DNA of 64,000 nt, taken from Glandiceps talaboti (lineage: Eukaryota; Hemichordata; Enteropneusta; Spengelidae). Shown piece after piece: positions 27,193 through 41,125 of the stretch. Every line of letters starts with the position of its first letter. Position 1 is the first letter of the stretch. The stretch covers positions 5,822,134 to 5,886,133 of the forward strand of contig NC_135562.1 in assembly GCF_964340395.1 (NCBI RefSeq). Direction: 5' to 3'. The notes under the pieces are model-generated. The model did not search any database, was not told where the DNA came from, and saw nothing but the letters and a program-made list of their open reading frames with translations. A program made the position numbers and the translations under genes.

Positions 27193-27295
27193 CCGTCAAT
27201 TAATTAAATAATATGCACACCTACATACACCACTAAATGTAACATGAATGTTCCATAGCTGATGCACCAATGTTGCCTCATAACTGCTGGAACAC

Positions 27296-27412
27296 AATAC
27301 AATACAATGCAATACAATACAATACAATACAATACAATACAATACAATACCATACCATACCATACCATACCATACCATACCATACCATACCATACAATAC
27401 AATACAATACAA
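27296..27412 (+). repeat. Pentanucleotide (ATACA)n-(ATACC)n-(ATACA)n
   Basis: A central ATACC block is framed on both sides by ATACA blocks, so the repeat changes type and back by one base. Confidence 0.95.
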
Positions 27413-28300
27413 CATATCTTCATTGTTCCGAAAAATAGGAAATCTTTGTACGACATTGAAAAAAGAAAAAGAGAAAAAAAGGGACACACTTACAAATTAT
27501 TCAACAAAGTGTACAATAACTACACATGTAAAACACCAACATAGTAAAACCAGGATTATTTCAGCACCGTGTTGTTTTAAATCAATGATTCACAAAACTA
27601 GAAAAAAACAACGATAGACTGATATGAGACAGGTTAGAATGGCGCTATGAAACACATTTCAACGAACTAATTATTAACCATTTTGGTCGAAGGTTGTAAA
27701 TATTTAACGATAAATACTTCCCCGTACATCAGATATACAAGACTTATAGTTAGCTATATCTAATACATGTCCACCAATTACTTAATGTTTAACATTACAT
27801 CTTATCAATATTGATCCATTTATTAATGTTTTTTTTTATCAATATTTATGTTAATGGATGAGAGTAGGCCTAATTGTTCACCTTTAATTCGTTAATGTAC
27901 TATAGGAAATTTGTAATGACTTGTCGTTTTGTAGCTCATGTAAATAGGCATTAGCATAGTCGCATTAACTCAGCCTTCATCATTGCTATTTCACAAGATG
28001 ATGTACTTTCTTAAGGTCAAGGACACACCGATGAGATCAAGGCTGTCTCTCTATTCCACCTCTTTTATCATTTCAGTCTGTTGCAGTGAGTTCCGTCAAT
28101 ATTTTACATATTATTCCCGATTCAGTCATTATTCTTAATTCAGTAGCAAGCACTTCCCCGTCCAAAATTGTCGTCCCAAGAATACAATTGAAACATATTG
28201 TCCGTTCTCATGTTTTCTTGAGTAAACTCGCAGCATATTAATCATGGTACATAGATTTCACCCAAAATGTTGGTGCAAAAATATCCATATGCACAAAAAA

Positions 28301-28850
28301 TGTCAAATGTTTAAGATATATATTTATGTGCATATTGTCACCTTAATTTTATTTTAGATTGAATTTTGAAATAATAGATTGCTAATACTAGATATGTTTT
28401 TGTCTATAATTAATATAAAAGGATTTAAAATAGTTAGAAATAGATCCTGGATACTGATTACATTTGTGTCATTTTGAATAGGTCAAAGGTGTATTCAAGT
28501 ATGTGCTGTTCCAATCCCAACTTTATTTTAGGCTGAAGTAACAGAATTGATCCTAATACATGGATTAGATCTAAAATTATGGCGCCAAAAATCAATTATC
28601 GTCTTCAAGGTCAAATATCAGGTTTATTTACTTCTTTATGGTCACTTTCTTAGTTTCATTTTAGACTGATGTCAAAAAAGTACTCCTAATACATAAATTG
28701 GATCGAAAATTAGGGTTTCAGAGGGACACTATTCCCTCAAAAATGAAGTAAATCTATTTTTCGTTGGGATGAGGTCAAATGTCAAAGTGTATTCCTCTAT
28801 GTATGGTGACTCTTTCAGATTGGAATTACAGAAGTAAATCCAAATATAGA
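28301..28850 (+). repeat. Old tandem repeat, four units of 130-180 bp
   Basis: GTCAAA-anchored units begin at about 28301, 28481, 28609 and 28773. Each continues with a TATGTG/TATGGT-CACT-like word, ATTTTAGnnTGAA, and CCTAATACATnnATT. Strong divergence implies age. No coding signal. Confidence 0.5.
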
Positions 28851-29193
28851 TATTTGACCTAAAGCTATGATCTCAATGGAGCTAAATTCACAAAACAGAT
28901 GTGAACTATATGGGCAACAGAATGAATACTGCTTGACTCTTATGTCTACTGTACACGTGAACAGGAAATTGCCAGTGCATGGAATGCAACTAGCTCCCTC
29001 TCTTGACAAAACACCCAAAATAAAAAGCACACTCAGTGTGTTACACTGAATATCGGTACAAAATATGGCATAATAATATGCCAATCACTTTATTTATTTG
29101 AAATGGTACCAGCGTAATACGCCTAGTTCTATATCATTCAATGAATGGTAGAATGGTATATATATATTGATCATCTTTGTATATATTGAAATC

Positions 29194-29194
<1 letters not shown>

Positions 29195-29260
<66 letters not shown>
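29195..29260. repeat. (AT)n microsatellite
   Basis: Pure AT for about 65 bp ending at the palindrome at 29261. Confidence 0.95.
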
Positions 29261-29262
<2 letters not shown>

Positions 29263-29278
29263 TTGTTATATAACAAGC
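29261..29278. repeat. Perfect 18-bp palindrome next to (AT)n
   Basis: GCTTGTTATATAACAAGC is its own reverse complement and directly follows the (AT)n tract that starts near 29195. It could extend a cruciform-prone region. No function is inferred. Confidence 0.7.
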
Positions 29279-29410
29279 AAGTCACAACTGTAACTAATCG
29301 TTATTATTGTGTGCAGTTTAGACGAACAATATAATTGCATTTTGCTAAAAACATTGATCAGTTTTATCTATTCCCATAAGTATATTTTGTGTTGAATTTA
29401 AGTTCATTTT

Positions 29411-29760
29411 ATCGCTTAAACGATTATGCGAATTAGTCCTAAAAGATACAAGCCACGCCCATCATGTCTATATTGCAGGTGTCATAATATAATGATCACA
29501 TCAGACAAGTTACATATGACGTTTTGAATGATGTCATACGAAATTGATAAATATTATTAGTTATGCAAATTAGTCATTTAATATGCAAGTCACATCTACC
29601 ATACCAATGATTCATATGTGTCATGGTGTCATCAAAATATTCATCAAATTTGATAACATTCTGAACTTTCGTTGACGATAAATCTCGTAAATAGTAAATG
29701 TCTGTAATTATGCAAATTAGTCAGCTGTAAAATACAGAAGTCCATTAAGAGATGTGATGT
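29411..29760 (+). repeat. About 145-bp tandem repeat with TTATGCAAATTAGTC anchor
   Basis: The anchor occurs at about 29422 (ATTATGCGAATTAGTC), 29561 (TTATGCAAATTAGTC) and 29709 (TATGCAAATTAGTC). After it come CAAGCCAC / CAAGTCAC and GTGTCAT in the first two units. Three units, diverged. The anchor contains the POU octamer ATGCAAAT. Confidence 0.55.
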
Positions 29761-30120
29761 ATTGTAAATAGGGTAAAATGAATCCATTTGTTTATAGATT
29801 TTAACAGATTATTTGTACCTGTAAGAAGACAGATTATAGCAATATTTCAACTCAAACTAAGATTAGCAATATAAGAATAATTTGTTCCTGTAAAACATCT
29901 AGAAAGTATTGTACATTTATAAAAGAATGTTCTTTGTAAAGGTAAACGATGTGAGTGTGTCTTCTTCTGACGTCTCATTTTCAGACGTCTCATTCGTAAC
30001 TGTCAGGGTGTAAGTTTTTAGCATAACAAAGTCATTCCCTGTTCTAACATCCATTAAGTTGATATACTGCATTCACTAAGATCGTTGAGGTCAGAATACG
30101 TAATCAACGTTGCCGATGTA

Positions 30121-30361
30121 TAAGAGAGAGAGAGAGGGGGGGAGGCAGACAGACACAGACACAGACAGACACAGACAGACAGACAGACTGACTGACTGAC
30201 TGACTGACTGACTGACTGACTGACGAAATATACAGCACGTGTGATAGGTAGGCTGGTTGATGTGTAAGTAGAACTACAGGTAAGTAGGTAAGTAGGTAGG
30301 TAAGGTTATAGGTAGGTAAGTAGGTAGGTAAGTAGATGGATGAATGGGTTGGTGGGTGAAC

Positions 30362-30412
<51 letters not shown>

Positions 30413-30421
30413 GAGATAGAG

Positions 30422-30487
<66 letters not shown>

Positions 30488-30538
30488 GTGGGTGGGTGGG
30501 TGGGTGGATGGATGGATGGATGGATGGATGGATGGATG

Positions 30539-30587
<49 letters not shown>

Positions 30588-30625
30588 GGACGGACGTTCG
30601 ATTAGACAGACAGACAGACAGACAT

Positions 30626-30658
<33 letters not shown>

Positions 30659-30662
30659 TCTT
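30121..30662 (+). repeat. Long compound microsatellite, at least nine blocks
   Basis: Blocks in order: GA, CAGA, GACT, degenerate GTAG, GATA, GATA after two GAGA interruptions, GGTG, GGAT, GATA, then CAGA after a 20-bp break. Each block is short, pure and one substitution from a neighbour. Confidence 0.95.
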
Positions 30663-33137
30663 AGACAGACACTAATCTAAATATATGCCCCTCTTCGTTA
30701 TACTATGACATGATACATCCAGTTATTTAGAAAAGGAGAAATTGAATCAACCTTATCAAATGATATCCAGCTAATTACATGTTGTAATTGGCGATATCGG
30801 CATTAATCCTAAAATGGCCCTAGACCCTAGTTCGTATAATACAATTGATGTATTTAAACGTCAACTGCCATGAATCATTCCTCCGAACTCTGTCTATTGT
30901 AATTTCCCCTGTGTACACTGCACCAATTTGTTACAGTGTTCCAATACAAACAATTTAAGCTGTGTCGTAATGTGGCTGTAGTAATAACCACAACCCTGAC
31001 TGATGATGAAAATAGTTGCGGTTTATCTGTTATCAGTTTAAATGAAAAGTGACACTGAATGTTTTGTTACTTGGGTGAAGATGCGTACATAAAACCACAA
31101 TTAAATTTTATTTGTGGGCGATATCGATACCTGATTTCTATCGCATTAAAAATCGCAGTTTAGCGTAAATAGCTCATTCCCCATTGTATTACTTTAACCA
31201 GCCACATTTTGACAAGTTTACAAGACTTATGAAAAACACCAATATTCAGACTTTGAGAAATATTGCACGTTTGTTTACTGTAGAGGTAGGCATTTGGTCA
31301 TATAAAAGGGATAATCATTGAAACACACTCGGATGAAAACTTTCATTTAAATGTACCTGAAACTTCTCACATCCAATAACCATTGCACTTATTTGCATAA
31401 TGGAGACTTAGGTTGTTGTTTTTATTAATTCTTATTATTTTGAACCAAATATTTTGACTTCAATTCATAGATATTGGTCATTTCTGTAATATCCATCTAA
31501 AACAAAGTTGAAATGCGACGAAAAGTTTCGGAAAACAACAATTTTGCTGCAATGATTTTCGGCGGGAAATAGCTTTGGCCTGCAAGAGTAAATTCAATTA
31601 TATGAAACAAGCAATCATTCGCACATGCTTATCTATCACTATACGTCTTGGGTTATATCCCTACAATTGCAAACAATTGCTAAGTAGTTTTCCAATAAAT
31701 GCGTAGAACTTCTTGACTGAGATGAAGATTGTTTCTTTGCTTTTACAAAAATCATTTGGTTCTACTTAACACATCGTCTGACTGATTGAAAACCTGTAAT
31801 TTGTCTAAATCTGACCTTTAAATCCCTATATTAAATGTGTCTATTCGTTTTTCTATTTTGTTAAACGCAGAGCACTTTTCTTACACGTAATTACTTCTGG
31901 TTGTAAGTATATGATGAACACTCCTTGAAATCAAAATTGATCGTAAGCAAATGGGAGTAATAACCGTGCACAGGAATTGTCGGCTTTCAAGAAACTGTAC
32001 ACTGGCAGACGTTTTATGTAATTATTGTCCGGCATGCTATGTCGTGCAAACGAATTCTTGTTAGCTGCTACTCTCACACTAAAAAATAATTGATCCGTAA
32101 AAAAATGCGACTGTGTTGAAATTATAATTCCCGGAGTGCTGAAACTGTGAGGCCATACTGCGAGAATTGACGAGCGACGTTGGACGTCTCCCAGACAGCA
32201 TCCCAAAGCATCTCAGAGGAATTACATCTTGCTTTGTCGCTAGACTTCAGCAATAATTGATTTTATTCACTAACAATCAATTCTGTGGTAATGAAATCGA
32301 TCTCATTAACGACGCAAAAGAAACCCAACAAATCTAATAAAGTGTCCTCTCATCCGGGAATTAACACCCATCCGGGAATTTTAATGACATCTGTTGATGA
32401 CGTCATGAGGGGAATGTTTTACTCACTACAGAGTACGTCCCCCCCCCCCCAATAGAGACATCGCAATTTAAATTACCAAAAAAATGTAAAAAACTGAAAA
32501 TCCGATTTCTCGACTTTTGAACTCGAGGGAATTTACGTGTAGTTAGTGATAAAAATCAAACCAGCGGTGATGTTAACTATAAGAGGAGTGACAACCTCAC
32601 AACTCCACATGTAAGAATCATTGGTGGGGTCGTGCTCCTCGGATTTTAACCCGTTGAGTCGGTAATCCCCGCAAAAATATTTTATGATCATTTCTGTTTT
32701 ATGTTTGGTGATTTTCCAAGCAGTATTCCCCATTTAGCCATAAATTTCCTAACCTTTCACCTCAGCATGGTTCACAGAACAGATTACATCCTAATACTCA
32801 ATATCCATCAATCGTAAACACTGTAGTAACATACAGAGACACTTTTCGCATGAGTAAGTTCATCGTACGTGGCATGGTTTCTTTTCGATTCCAGTCCATA
32901 GTCCAATATTATCATCTTTTCACAATCAGAAAAAAATAAAGCATTTTGTCTGATGGATATATTTCGTGTAACTTATGATTTTGTTAGTTTGTTTTTGGTC
33001 GTTAGAATATCTTTTGCAACGACATGTTTTGTTTTTGTTCTTTTAACAATAAATCCTGTAGTCAGCGTATTTTTGGACGGTGTTAATTCAAATCAAAACA
33101 ATAAAGCCATATGCCTCATAGATATATATACGGATCA
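30663..33137. other. Gene-free stretch
   Basis: Holds an E2F-like TTTCGGCGGGAAA at 31557, a short direct repeat CATCCGGGAATT (32351 and 32370), a CRE octamer at 32398 and an 11-12-C run near 32440. No exon recognised. Confidence 0.5.
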
Positions 33138-33358
33138 TGAGTCTCTCTGTCTGTCTGTCTGTCTGTATGTATGTATGTATGTATGTATGTATGTATGTAT
33201 GTATGTATGTATTTATTTATTTATGTATGTATTTATGTATGTATGTATGTATGTATGTATGTATGTATGTATGTATGTATGTATGTATGTATGTAGGTTT
33301 ATTTGTTTGTTTGTTTGTTTGTTTGTTTGTTTGTTTGCTTGTGTGTTTGTTTGCTTGT
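33138..33358 (+). repeat. Compound (CTGT)n-(TATG)n-(TTTG)n microsatellite
   Basis: CTGT to about 33165, TATG with TTTA interruptions to about 33293, then TTTG to about 33340 and GCTT variants. Confidence 0.95.
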
Positions 33359-35090
33359 TTTGATGTTCTCATTACTTTTGTAATAATGTCGTTTTAATGT
33401 TTTAATGTTGTTTTGGGAGGGAGATTGAGTTTTTTCCCGCATCCAATCCACAGCCCGAATGTCGACTGTATTCTGGATAAAAAATAACGATATTATGTGT
33501 GGGAGAGGGACATTTTCCCATAGATCATGAGGTTACACACAGTCACTTGTCTGTGTGCCTTCTTTCAATTGTTGTTTTGTTAGCTAATTAACTAAGCAGC
33601 TCTTTCAAAGTTGTGACGTCATCACTAATGGCACAGCTGTTGAATAAAATATTTGCATTTTAGTCGGAGATGATAGAGTATACACATTTATAATTAATTT
33701 AAATATTGATTACACAAATTTTGACTAATTACTTTCTGATTTTAATTGGCTGTCTGTTCAGACGTTATATAATTATCAATTCTAGTTACTGATTTTAATT
33801 GCTTTTAGAAAGATGTCAATTTTAACTATAAAATGTCAACTATAGTTAACATTGATATTGATTTTAAATCATAAGGTATGGATATAACACTTGTCGTATT
33901 AGTTACGGCAATTAAATGAAAGGATATATACTTCCGGTTTGATATTTGCGTGGCAGGGTAATTCTTACTTGTAGAGGCTAATGCACTTTTCAACAAGAGA
34001 TTTTTTAAAGTAAAAAAAGGAAGATATTTTAAAACTCAAGAAGGACATTGACTCGGACGCCTAGTGGGCAGGATGCTAATTGTCGATATAATTTATTGTA
34101 CTCTGGCGTTTGACTTGATATTCTTGATATTTTTTCTCCTATCGTGCATTCAGTTGCAACATTTAATGCAATTATACATTCGACTTCCAAGTAATTCTTA
34201 AATCATTAATAAGACAATGGTTAACATATGTTTATAACAATGTGATGACGTAATGTTGAATATGCAAATTAGGCATCGCAGACAAAGACATGGCAAATGT
34301 TAGGCATTTACAACAGTGATCATGGAGCTAGATATTAGTACTTGGCCAATTTACATTCAAACGTAACAATCACATGCCTGGTCATATTCGACTCCAATAA
34401 TTAGCAAAATTTATAAAATTCTCTGAAAACAAACGTTGCCATAAAGAGGTACTTTGTTATTGATGATTGCATAACAATAATGCTTGTATTACGACAGAGT
34501 ACAATGTGTTTGCCCATTTATTGGGAACATTAAAAATTCCAAAATACATATTCATATCAAAGCCGGTTTAATGGAAGGTTACTCAATATTATTCTTTACT
34601 TTTTGTTTGACCGAAAAAGGTGCTACAGGTTATACTTCAGATCAATTACCAAAAATTCTGTTTAATTTTTGTCTTCTAGTAACCATAGAGATCTCTATCT
34701 ATTGAAAATATGGTTGCTGGGTGTAGAGTACCCGACACGTGTTAACAAAACATAGACCCTACACTCCTTGGAATGTGGTCAAAAACAATCAAATGGTGTG
34801 CTTTGGTCATGAGCACTTCTTAACAGTGAAACTAACAATTCCATAGTAGGTGAACCGTAACACAACCCATATTAAGAATTAGCAGGTGTTGTAGGCCGAT
34901 CACAAACTGTGATAAGACCTGGTCATGATTACACAGAGTATTAAAGTGTAATATTGGATGTGAGTACTATAAGTACAACTTTATCAGACTGTAGATGACT
35001 AACAAAACGTATAGATTTCTGATATACAGGCCACGACGATTAACGATAGATATGCATGTCTTGTAGTAAATAAATTACAAATAAGGGAAT

Positions 35091-35091
<1 letters not shown>
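33359..35091. other. Gene-free stretch
   Basis: A CRE octamer at 33614 and octamers at 33651 (reverse) and 34262. Otherwise nothing supported. Confidence 0.5.
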
Positions 35092-35165
<74 letters not shown>

Positions 35166-35395
35166 GGAGAGAGAGAGAGATAGAGGGGAGGCACACCTAT
35201 TGACAGAGAGAGTGAGAGATGGGGATAGATAGGGAGGGAGGGAGGAGAGAGAGGTACACGAAGACATACATACATACATACATACATACATACATACATA
35301 CATACATACATACACACATACCTACCTACCTACCTACCTACCTACCTACCTACCTACATACATACATACATACATACATACATACATACATACCA
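35092..35395 (+). repeat. Compound (GA)n / G-run / (CATA)n-(CTAC)n-(CATA)n
   Basis: GA to about 35154, a 13-G run, GA-rich spacer, then CATA (35266-35315), CTAC (35319-35354) and CATA again (35355-35393). Confidence 0.95.
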
Positions 35396-35982
35396 TAAAA
35401 CACTCGACAAATACCGCCAAAGTTGAAAATAACAAAACTATAATAACGCGAGAAATTAAATACCACAGTCTTTGCCATCTGTCCTCTGTGGGAGGCTTTC
35501 TGCATCTCCTCATTTATAAAAGAAAATAACGAAATGTACACATCTGGTCACGAACTGTTTCCATTATAAATAAATCTGCCTGCCATAAATATTTGAAGAG
35601 CAAATAAATCATTTTGTAAATACAACCATATCATTCTATTACCAACAGAGAGCTTGTGTACAGCTTTGTTTTCTCAAGATTATACTGTTTGTAGTTCAGT
35701 ATAGATAATATTATAGCAATCAAGCAGAATATCACTACCTAACGTTTTCAAGTTCTACATTATCATCACATCTGTGGTATGAAAGCTTTCTTGCACACAG
35801 CTCTAAGTCTGTAATATGTAACTCCAGAGACATCCTTCAGTATAAAAGGAACATGACAGCCTATGATTGTAAGAAGACTTTCCATTCCTTATTATTTCCC
35901 ATTGATTCAGATGACTGTTTCTACGTTCACTGACTGAGATTTTATTCTGATTACTGCTGAATAGGTATTTTGGATTTAGAAA

Positions 35983-35983
<1 letters not shown>

Positions 35984-36013
<30 letters not shown>
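35984..36013 (+). repeat. Short (GTCT)n tract
   Basis: About seven GTCT units. Confidence 0.9.
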
Positions 36014-36014
<1 letters not shown>

Positions 36015-36574
36015 CGATTGTATATATTTAAACAAGGATAAAACCCCAGGTTGTGATTACGATTCAGAGAAGAAATAAAGGTATCCATCTTTTCAGTGAT
36101 TTTGCCTGTTTACTGGCATGGAATGATCCTATTAGACTCTTTATTGCTGTTACTTAGGAACCTTGTACAGTAACTAAAGAGAGATAGTGTCGTGGAAATG
36201 GTTCCATACGAGACACACATCTCACAAATTACCAACGTTGACATTAACGTGGACATAAACGAGGCAAATGTGATTGATATCTGTCTCTCGTTTTAGAAAC
36301 AAATGTATCAAATTGATGAGTATTTGTAAGCTTGGGGTTGCAGTGACGACTAACTCTGGTCATTTACATGTAAGGCGTAGAATTCAATTGGACGTTGTAC
36401 GGTCATTTCTACTGTCTTAAGCACACACGATATTGAATAATGCAATGACAATAGCTAAAGTACACCATTCCGTTTGATGGCAGTTTTCTTCAAATTTTCT
36501 CCGTTTTATATTATTCAGTAAATGTAATGTTCAGCTATTTTGCAAAGAATAGCCATACAAAAAAGTAGACGTGG

Positions 36575-36835
36575 ATGGACGGACGGACAGACGAACAGAC
36601 AGATAAACCGACAGCCAGCCAGCCAGACAGATGTATGGAGGGATGGATAGACGGCTAGATAGACTGATAGACGACAGACGGACATATACAAAAGACAGAT
36701 TGACTGTACAGGCAGACAGAATGACAGGCAGGCAGGCAGGCAGGCAGACAGACAGGCAGACAGACAGACAGACAGACAGACAGGCAGGCAGGCAGGTAGA
36801 CAGACAGGCAGGCAGACAGGCAGACAGGTACATGG
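36575..36835 (+). repeat. Interleaved (CAGA)n / (CAGG)n tract
   Basis: CAGA and CAGG units alternate in small blocks (36724-36835), after a degenerate GACA/GGAC region (36575-36720). Confidence 0.93.
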
Positions 36836-38930
36836 AAAGATAAAAAATAGGCTGCGAGGAAACGACGTGCTCTAAAGAGAAATGACACGTGTACACACTT
36901 TGACTTGCGAGTACATAGAATAGTATATAGAATAGAATGAAATAGGCAGAGGGAAAGATAATTAGTAAACAGGTGTACATATATGTTAGCGAAGATGGAA
37001 ACGGATCATGATCACCTGCAGTGTTAGTTTGTTTACAGAAGTGGTGGAGCCATCATTGTGTCTAATGGAACTAGTCTGTCTACTGAGATCTTAAAAGTTC
37101 AGGAGACTGTTTAGCAAAAAGATGCACTAATAGAAAATTTATCCGTGTAGAAGAGATATATGTTTCTAAACATAACGACTTGGCAGCTACTCTTCACTTA
37201 ACATCAGTATCGATTTGGCAGACAAACGGCGGCATACGTTTTTAAAAATCTTTTAGTGTGCAGGCTTCACTAGGGAATAACTCAGCCTGTTCAACCATTC
37301 CACACGTATAGCTGTTTCAGGTGTGTCTTCAACATGTGACCTTAAATATGCTCTCTCGATTCTCGCTATTGAATGGAAGAGATGGCATTTATATGTGTTC
37401 AGTGAGGCAATAGTTAAAATGATCGACCACTTAGGGACAATCTCATGTTAACAGTCAGGATAATGGAACTGTAAGGGAAGCCGATACATTATCAGTTGGT
37501 TGAATTCTGGTGTTGATTCAGTCGTAACTAATAATTTCAAATCACCCTGTCCATGTCAAGAGCTTGAAAGGAAACTTTTTGATATATCATTTTGAGTGAT
37601 GCATTATTAGTTTGCACTTGTCTGTATGTATAAACGTACAATGCTGACGTGGAGAGTATTTTGGGGGTTTTCTTTGACTATACTTTCATGAAGTGTTGTA
37701 TTGACTTAGCCACTCCAACACAGAGAGGACAGGTTAAAAGAAGTTCAAATGAATTGAATTAGCCTACACAAATCGCATGAGAGAACGAACCGTTACTTAA
37801 GATCAAGGTGTTCGCGCGCACACATGAAAGTAATCGTGGTTAAAAAATAATGATTTTTTAGAATTTAAAACGTCGATTTTAAGCATTTATTTTGATCTAT
37901 ATGAACACCTAAGGATTGATGTAGCCACTCTGGACTAAAATAAATATGAGAGGTATAAATACAAGAATGTTTTTAGACCAAAATTGGTGTCAACCAAAAC
38001 TTGATTTTAAATTCCTTTCAGTATGGGAGTTGGCAAAAAACATATTTGTAAAAATACCAGACTTCAAGGTACAGGAATACGTATTGCAAATTAAAAGATA
38101 TATATTTGTTTTGATTATGATCTTTGGAAAATATGTTTAATAATCTACTTACTTTTTTTTCAGTTTGATATTTTCCGAATGAAAATGCAATCTGCACGAT
38201 ATTCTGCAATACATTAATTAAAGATGACAACACACTGTCACGTTGCTTCTTATCTTATGCATATCAGTAGAATAGATCTGCAGTTAGATTCCAAACACGT
38301 ACATCAGACTGTGTCATGTTTTTAAATTGCCATGTACTTGAATTGATTTAAAGATATGATAAAGTATTTTAATCCAATATTTGAGATTATATATTTTTTA
38401 TCTAATAAGGAAAAAGTGGTAAACGTAATGAATTGAAGTCGTGTGAGTTTTGAAAGGTGCTTTTCACTTAGAACAGAAGCAATTGCTATTTGGTTCGAAC
38501 GGCAGCCATTTTTTATTTCATTACAGTTGTCACCATGGAGTATTTACAGTTTTGTTTTTCATTATAGCGTAAACTACTTTCATTTTAATTTGTTAAGAAC
38601 GAAACGTATCACGGAAAGGCTGAAAGAGACAAATTTGGATGTGTTAGAATTCAAAATATGTACCCCGGAAATTGACATGTACGATTTATTGTCACAAATA
38701 AACGGGCGTTTTAATTAATTAATTACTTTCATTGCTTTTATGCAAATTTCCTTATGCAAATTGCAATATTTTTGGAACATAACACCTTGCATGTCTCATT
38801 CAACCCCTATATGTGTACCCTAGGATGTGATTGATAAACGATTGTTTGTTGTTTGTCAATGAATACATATTAATCAGTTTGCATTATATAAAGGTTCTAT
38901 CTTTTGCCCTGTTAACAGAGCGGCATATAT

Positions 38931-38934
<4 letters not shown>
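36836..38934. other. Gene-free stretch
   Basis: No supported exon. Two ATGCAAAT words lie 14 bp apart at 38740 and 38754. Confidence 0.5.

Positions 38935-39020
<86 letters not shown>
38935..39020. repeat. (TA)n microsatellite
   Basis: Pure TA for about 85 bp. Confidence 0.96.
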
Positions 39021-39024
<4 letters not shown>

Positions 39025-40437
39025 CTTCAATTCTGAAGTTATTTTTAGATGACTGTTTCGTATGATATTTCTTGGATAACATGTAAACTGCGTGATTGTG
39101 TTTAACGTATTGATTTATGCTTCAATGGCCATTGGCATCGGTTGTGTTCTTGTGCTCGTTACTGATTTAGAAGATTAGGACATTGAAGTCGTTTGACTGA
39201 TCTGGGCTATGTCGTCGACTGCTGTGTGCCGAGAGACCAAAGTCGAGATCAACAGAGCTAAGGTTCTAAACTGTGTACGATAGTCTATTTGATATAAATG
39301 TTAATATGTGTGTGTTTTGTCAACTGGGTTCAGATTTCCAAATTTGAGTGTTTGTCAGTTTGCTCTGAGGTCATTTATATTATGTATCGTTTTACACTAA
39401 AATAATATTATTAATGATGCACTTAAAAAATGTGATGTGCTACTTCATGAAAAAAAAAACATAAAGGAAAATTTACGGCCATTCAATAGTTTTTATCGCC
39501 GCGAGGCCGTTTGGCGGTAAACCATGACTATATGTCGTCTGCACGGAACACTATTGACATGCTTATATAAGAGCCATGCATTCATGAGACTTGGGTAAAT
39601 TAATTGGGTATTTGTGTTGGAATTTTAATATAAAATGCTTAAATGCTAATAAAGTTTACATTACATTCTTTGGCCGTTTGTACAGAGCTAAATTTGATTA
39701 CATTAAATCTGCGTCGATTACGGTCCAGCTACAGAAATGATAATATTACATGTGACCCAATTTGCTTCCAGGCTCTAACAAGACGCTGTACAAAAACGTT
39801 AAGGGGTATTTCTTTTTTAAATTTGCCATCACAAAATTGGATATTAGGAGCGAAATATGGTTACCTTTGCAAAATACTGGAATTCGTTTTCTTCCGAAAG
39901 AAAGGGAACTGCATCACTCTTATATATTATCAAGTTCAAGTCAGTTCAAGTCAGTGACCTTTTATTAGCTAAAGGTAATATTTAAATAACGTTATTTGAG
40001 AGATAGCTGCCTTCAATGTCAAGATCATTTGATGTAAATCAAAGTTGGACGTTTGACATTAACTAGGTCAACGGTCAAATTCAAATTGAATATAGCGTGA
40101 ATTAAGTGACACAGGAAAACGAACGCTTTTGGTAATAAGTAGCATACGATGTCCTTAAAAGGCTCTAAAATGTGCAAGTATTAAATCCACATAAATGCAG
40201 ACGTGACCTTTACCAGGATATATTGTACGAAAATAGATGCTTTCCCGCACTTACTCAAGTCCACGCTGTCAAATTTACATCACTACAACTTTAAGGTGTT
40301 TACGTTACAAGTTGACAGTTAATGTTTGTAAGTCAAATGTTTTGTAATTCCATTTCGTCTTTTTTATTTTAATTACTACATCAAACTTCACCAGCATCTA
40401 TTTAATATATAAAGATGGCGGAAATTTCATGTACATC

Positions 40438-41125
40438 TGTTTTTGAACCAGATCAAATTTGAGTCATAATTTTTCGTTCAAAAAGTAATTCGTCAATGTC
40501 AAACTTTGATACTTCTATAGTATATCGTTAACGCTACAGAATCTACGGAACTGTACATTCCAGCATCAATCCTTATACAGATGTGTTATTGACGTGCCTA
40601 TAACCTGGAAGAACGGGTCATCGAACACGTCTCGAGTTCTTGTTACACGTACCCCGAAGATATTTTTTTTCAAAACATGTTGAATTTGTTTAATATTCGG
40701 AAATAATTACAGAATCAACGTTTATTTGGCAATGCTGTGCAAGGTAATAGGTGATGTCAAGAAAAAGGCCCTGGCGAGGTTTTTACTTCTTTGACATCAA
40801 TATTCAGGCGCACAATACTACTCCAGACGAATATGTGTACTAAGGATACATACTATACCTTAGATTCGATTTTACCCCATTTTATAGCATTACATTAATA
40901 ATTGAAATTTCTATGATTTTGGTCCAAAAGAAATGTTTGATAACAATTTTTTTTATTGACCGAAAAATAGCAATTTTGTTAAAACTGTACAAGGAAACAC
41001 TCTGGAATTTAAAATGAGCCAACTAAAGGTGAAAATCAAATTAAATAAATAAATTTCTGACATTGACGAACTATTTTGTGAACGAAAATTCGTGACACAA
41101 ACTTGATCAGATTTCAACCAAACAC
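40438..41125. mobile_element. Element bounded by about 70-bp inverted repeats
   Basis: Left end 40438-40508 (TTTTTCGTTCAAAAAGTAAT, TTCGTCAATGTCA) is the reverse complement, with mismatches, of 41051-41125 (TGACATTGACGAA, TTGTGAACGAAAATTCGTGA, TTGATCAGATTT). The roughly 540-bp interior shows no gene. Size and structure fit a non-autonomous DNA transposon. Confidence 0.6.

Noticed and set aside
38443-38718. 91-residue frame
   Set aside because: No family motif and no splice context on either side; compatible with chance in AT-rich DNA.
39643-39968. Two overlapping frames of 104 and 68 residues
   Set aside because: Different frames over the same DNA, no recognised domain, no exon borders supported.
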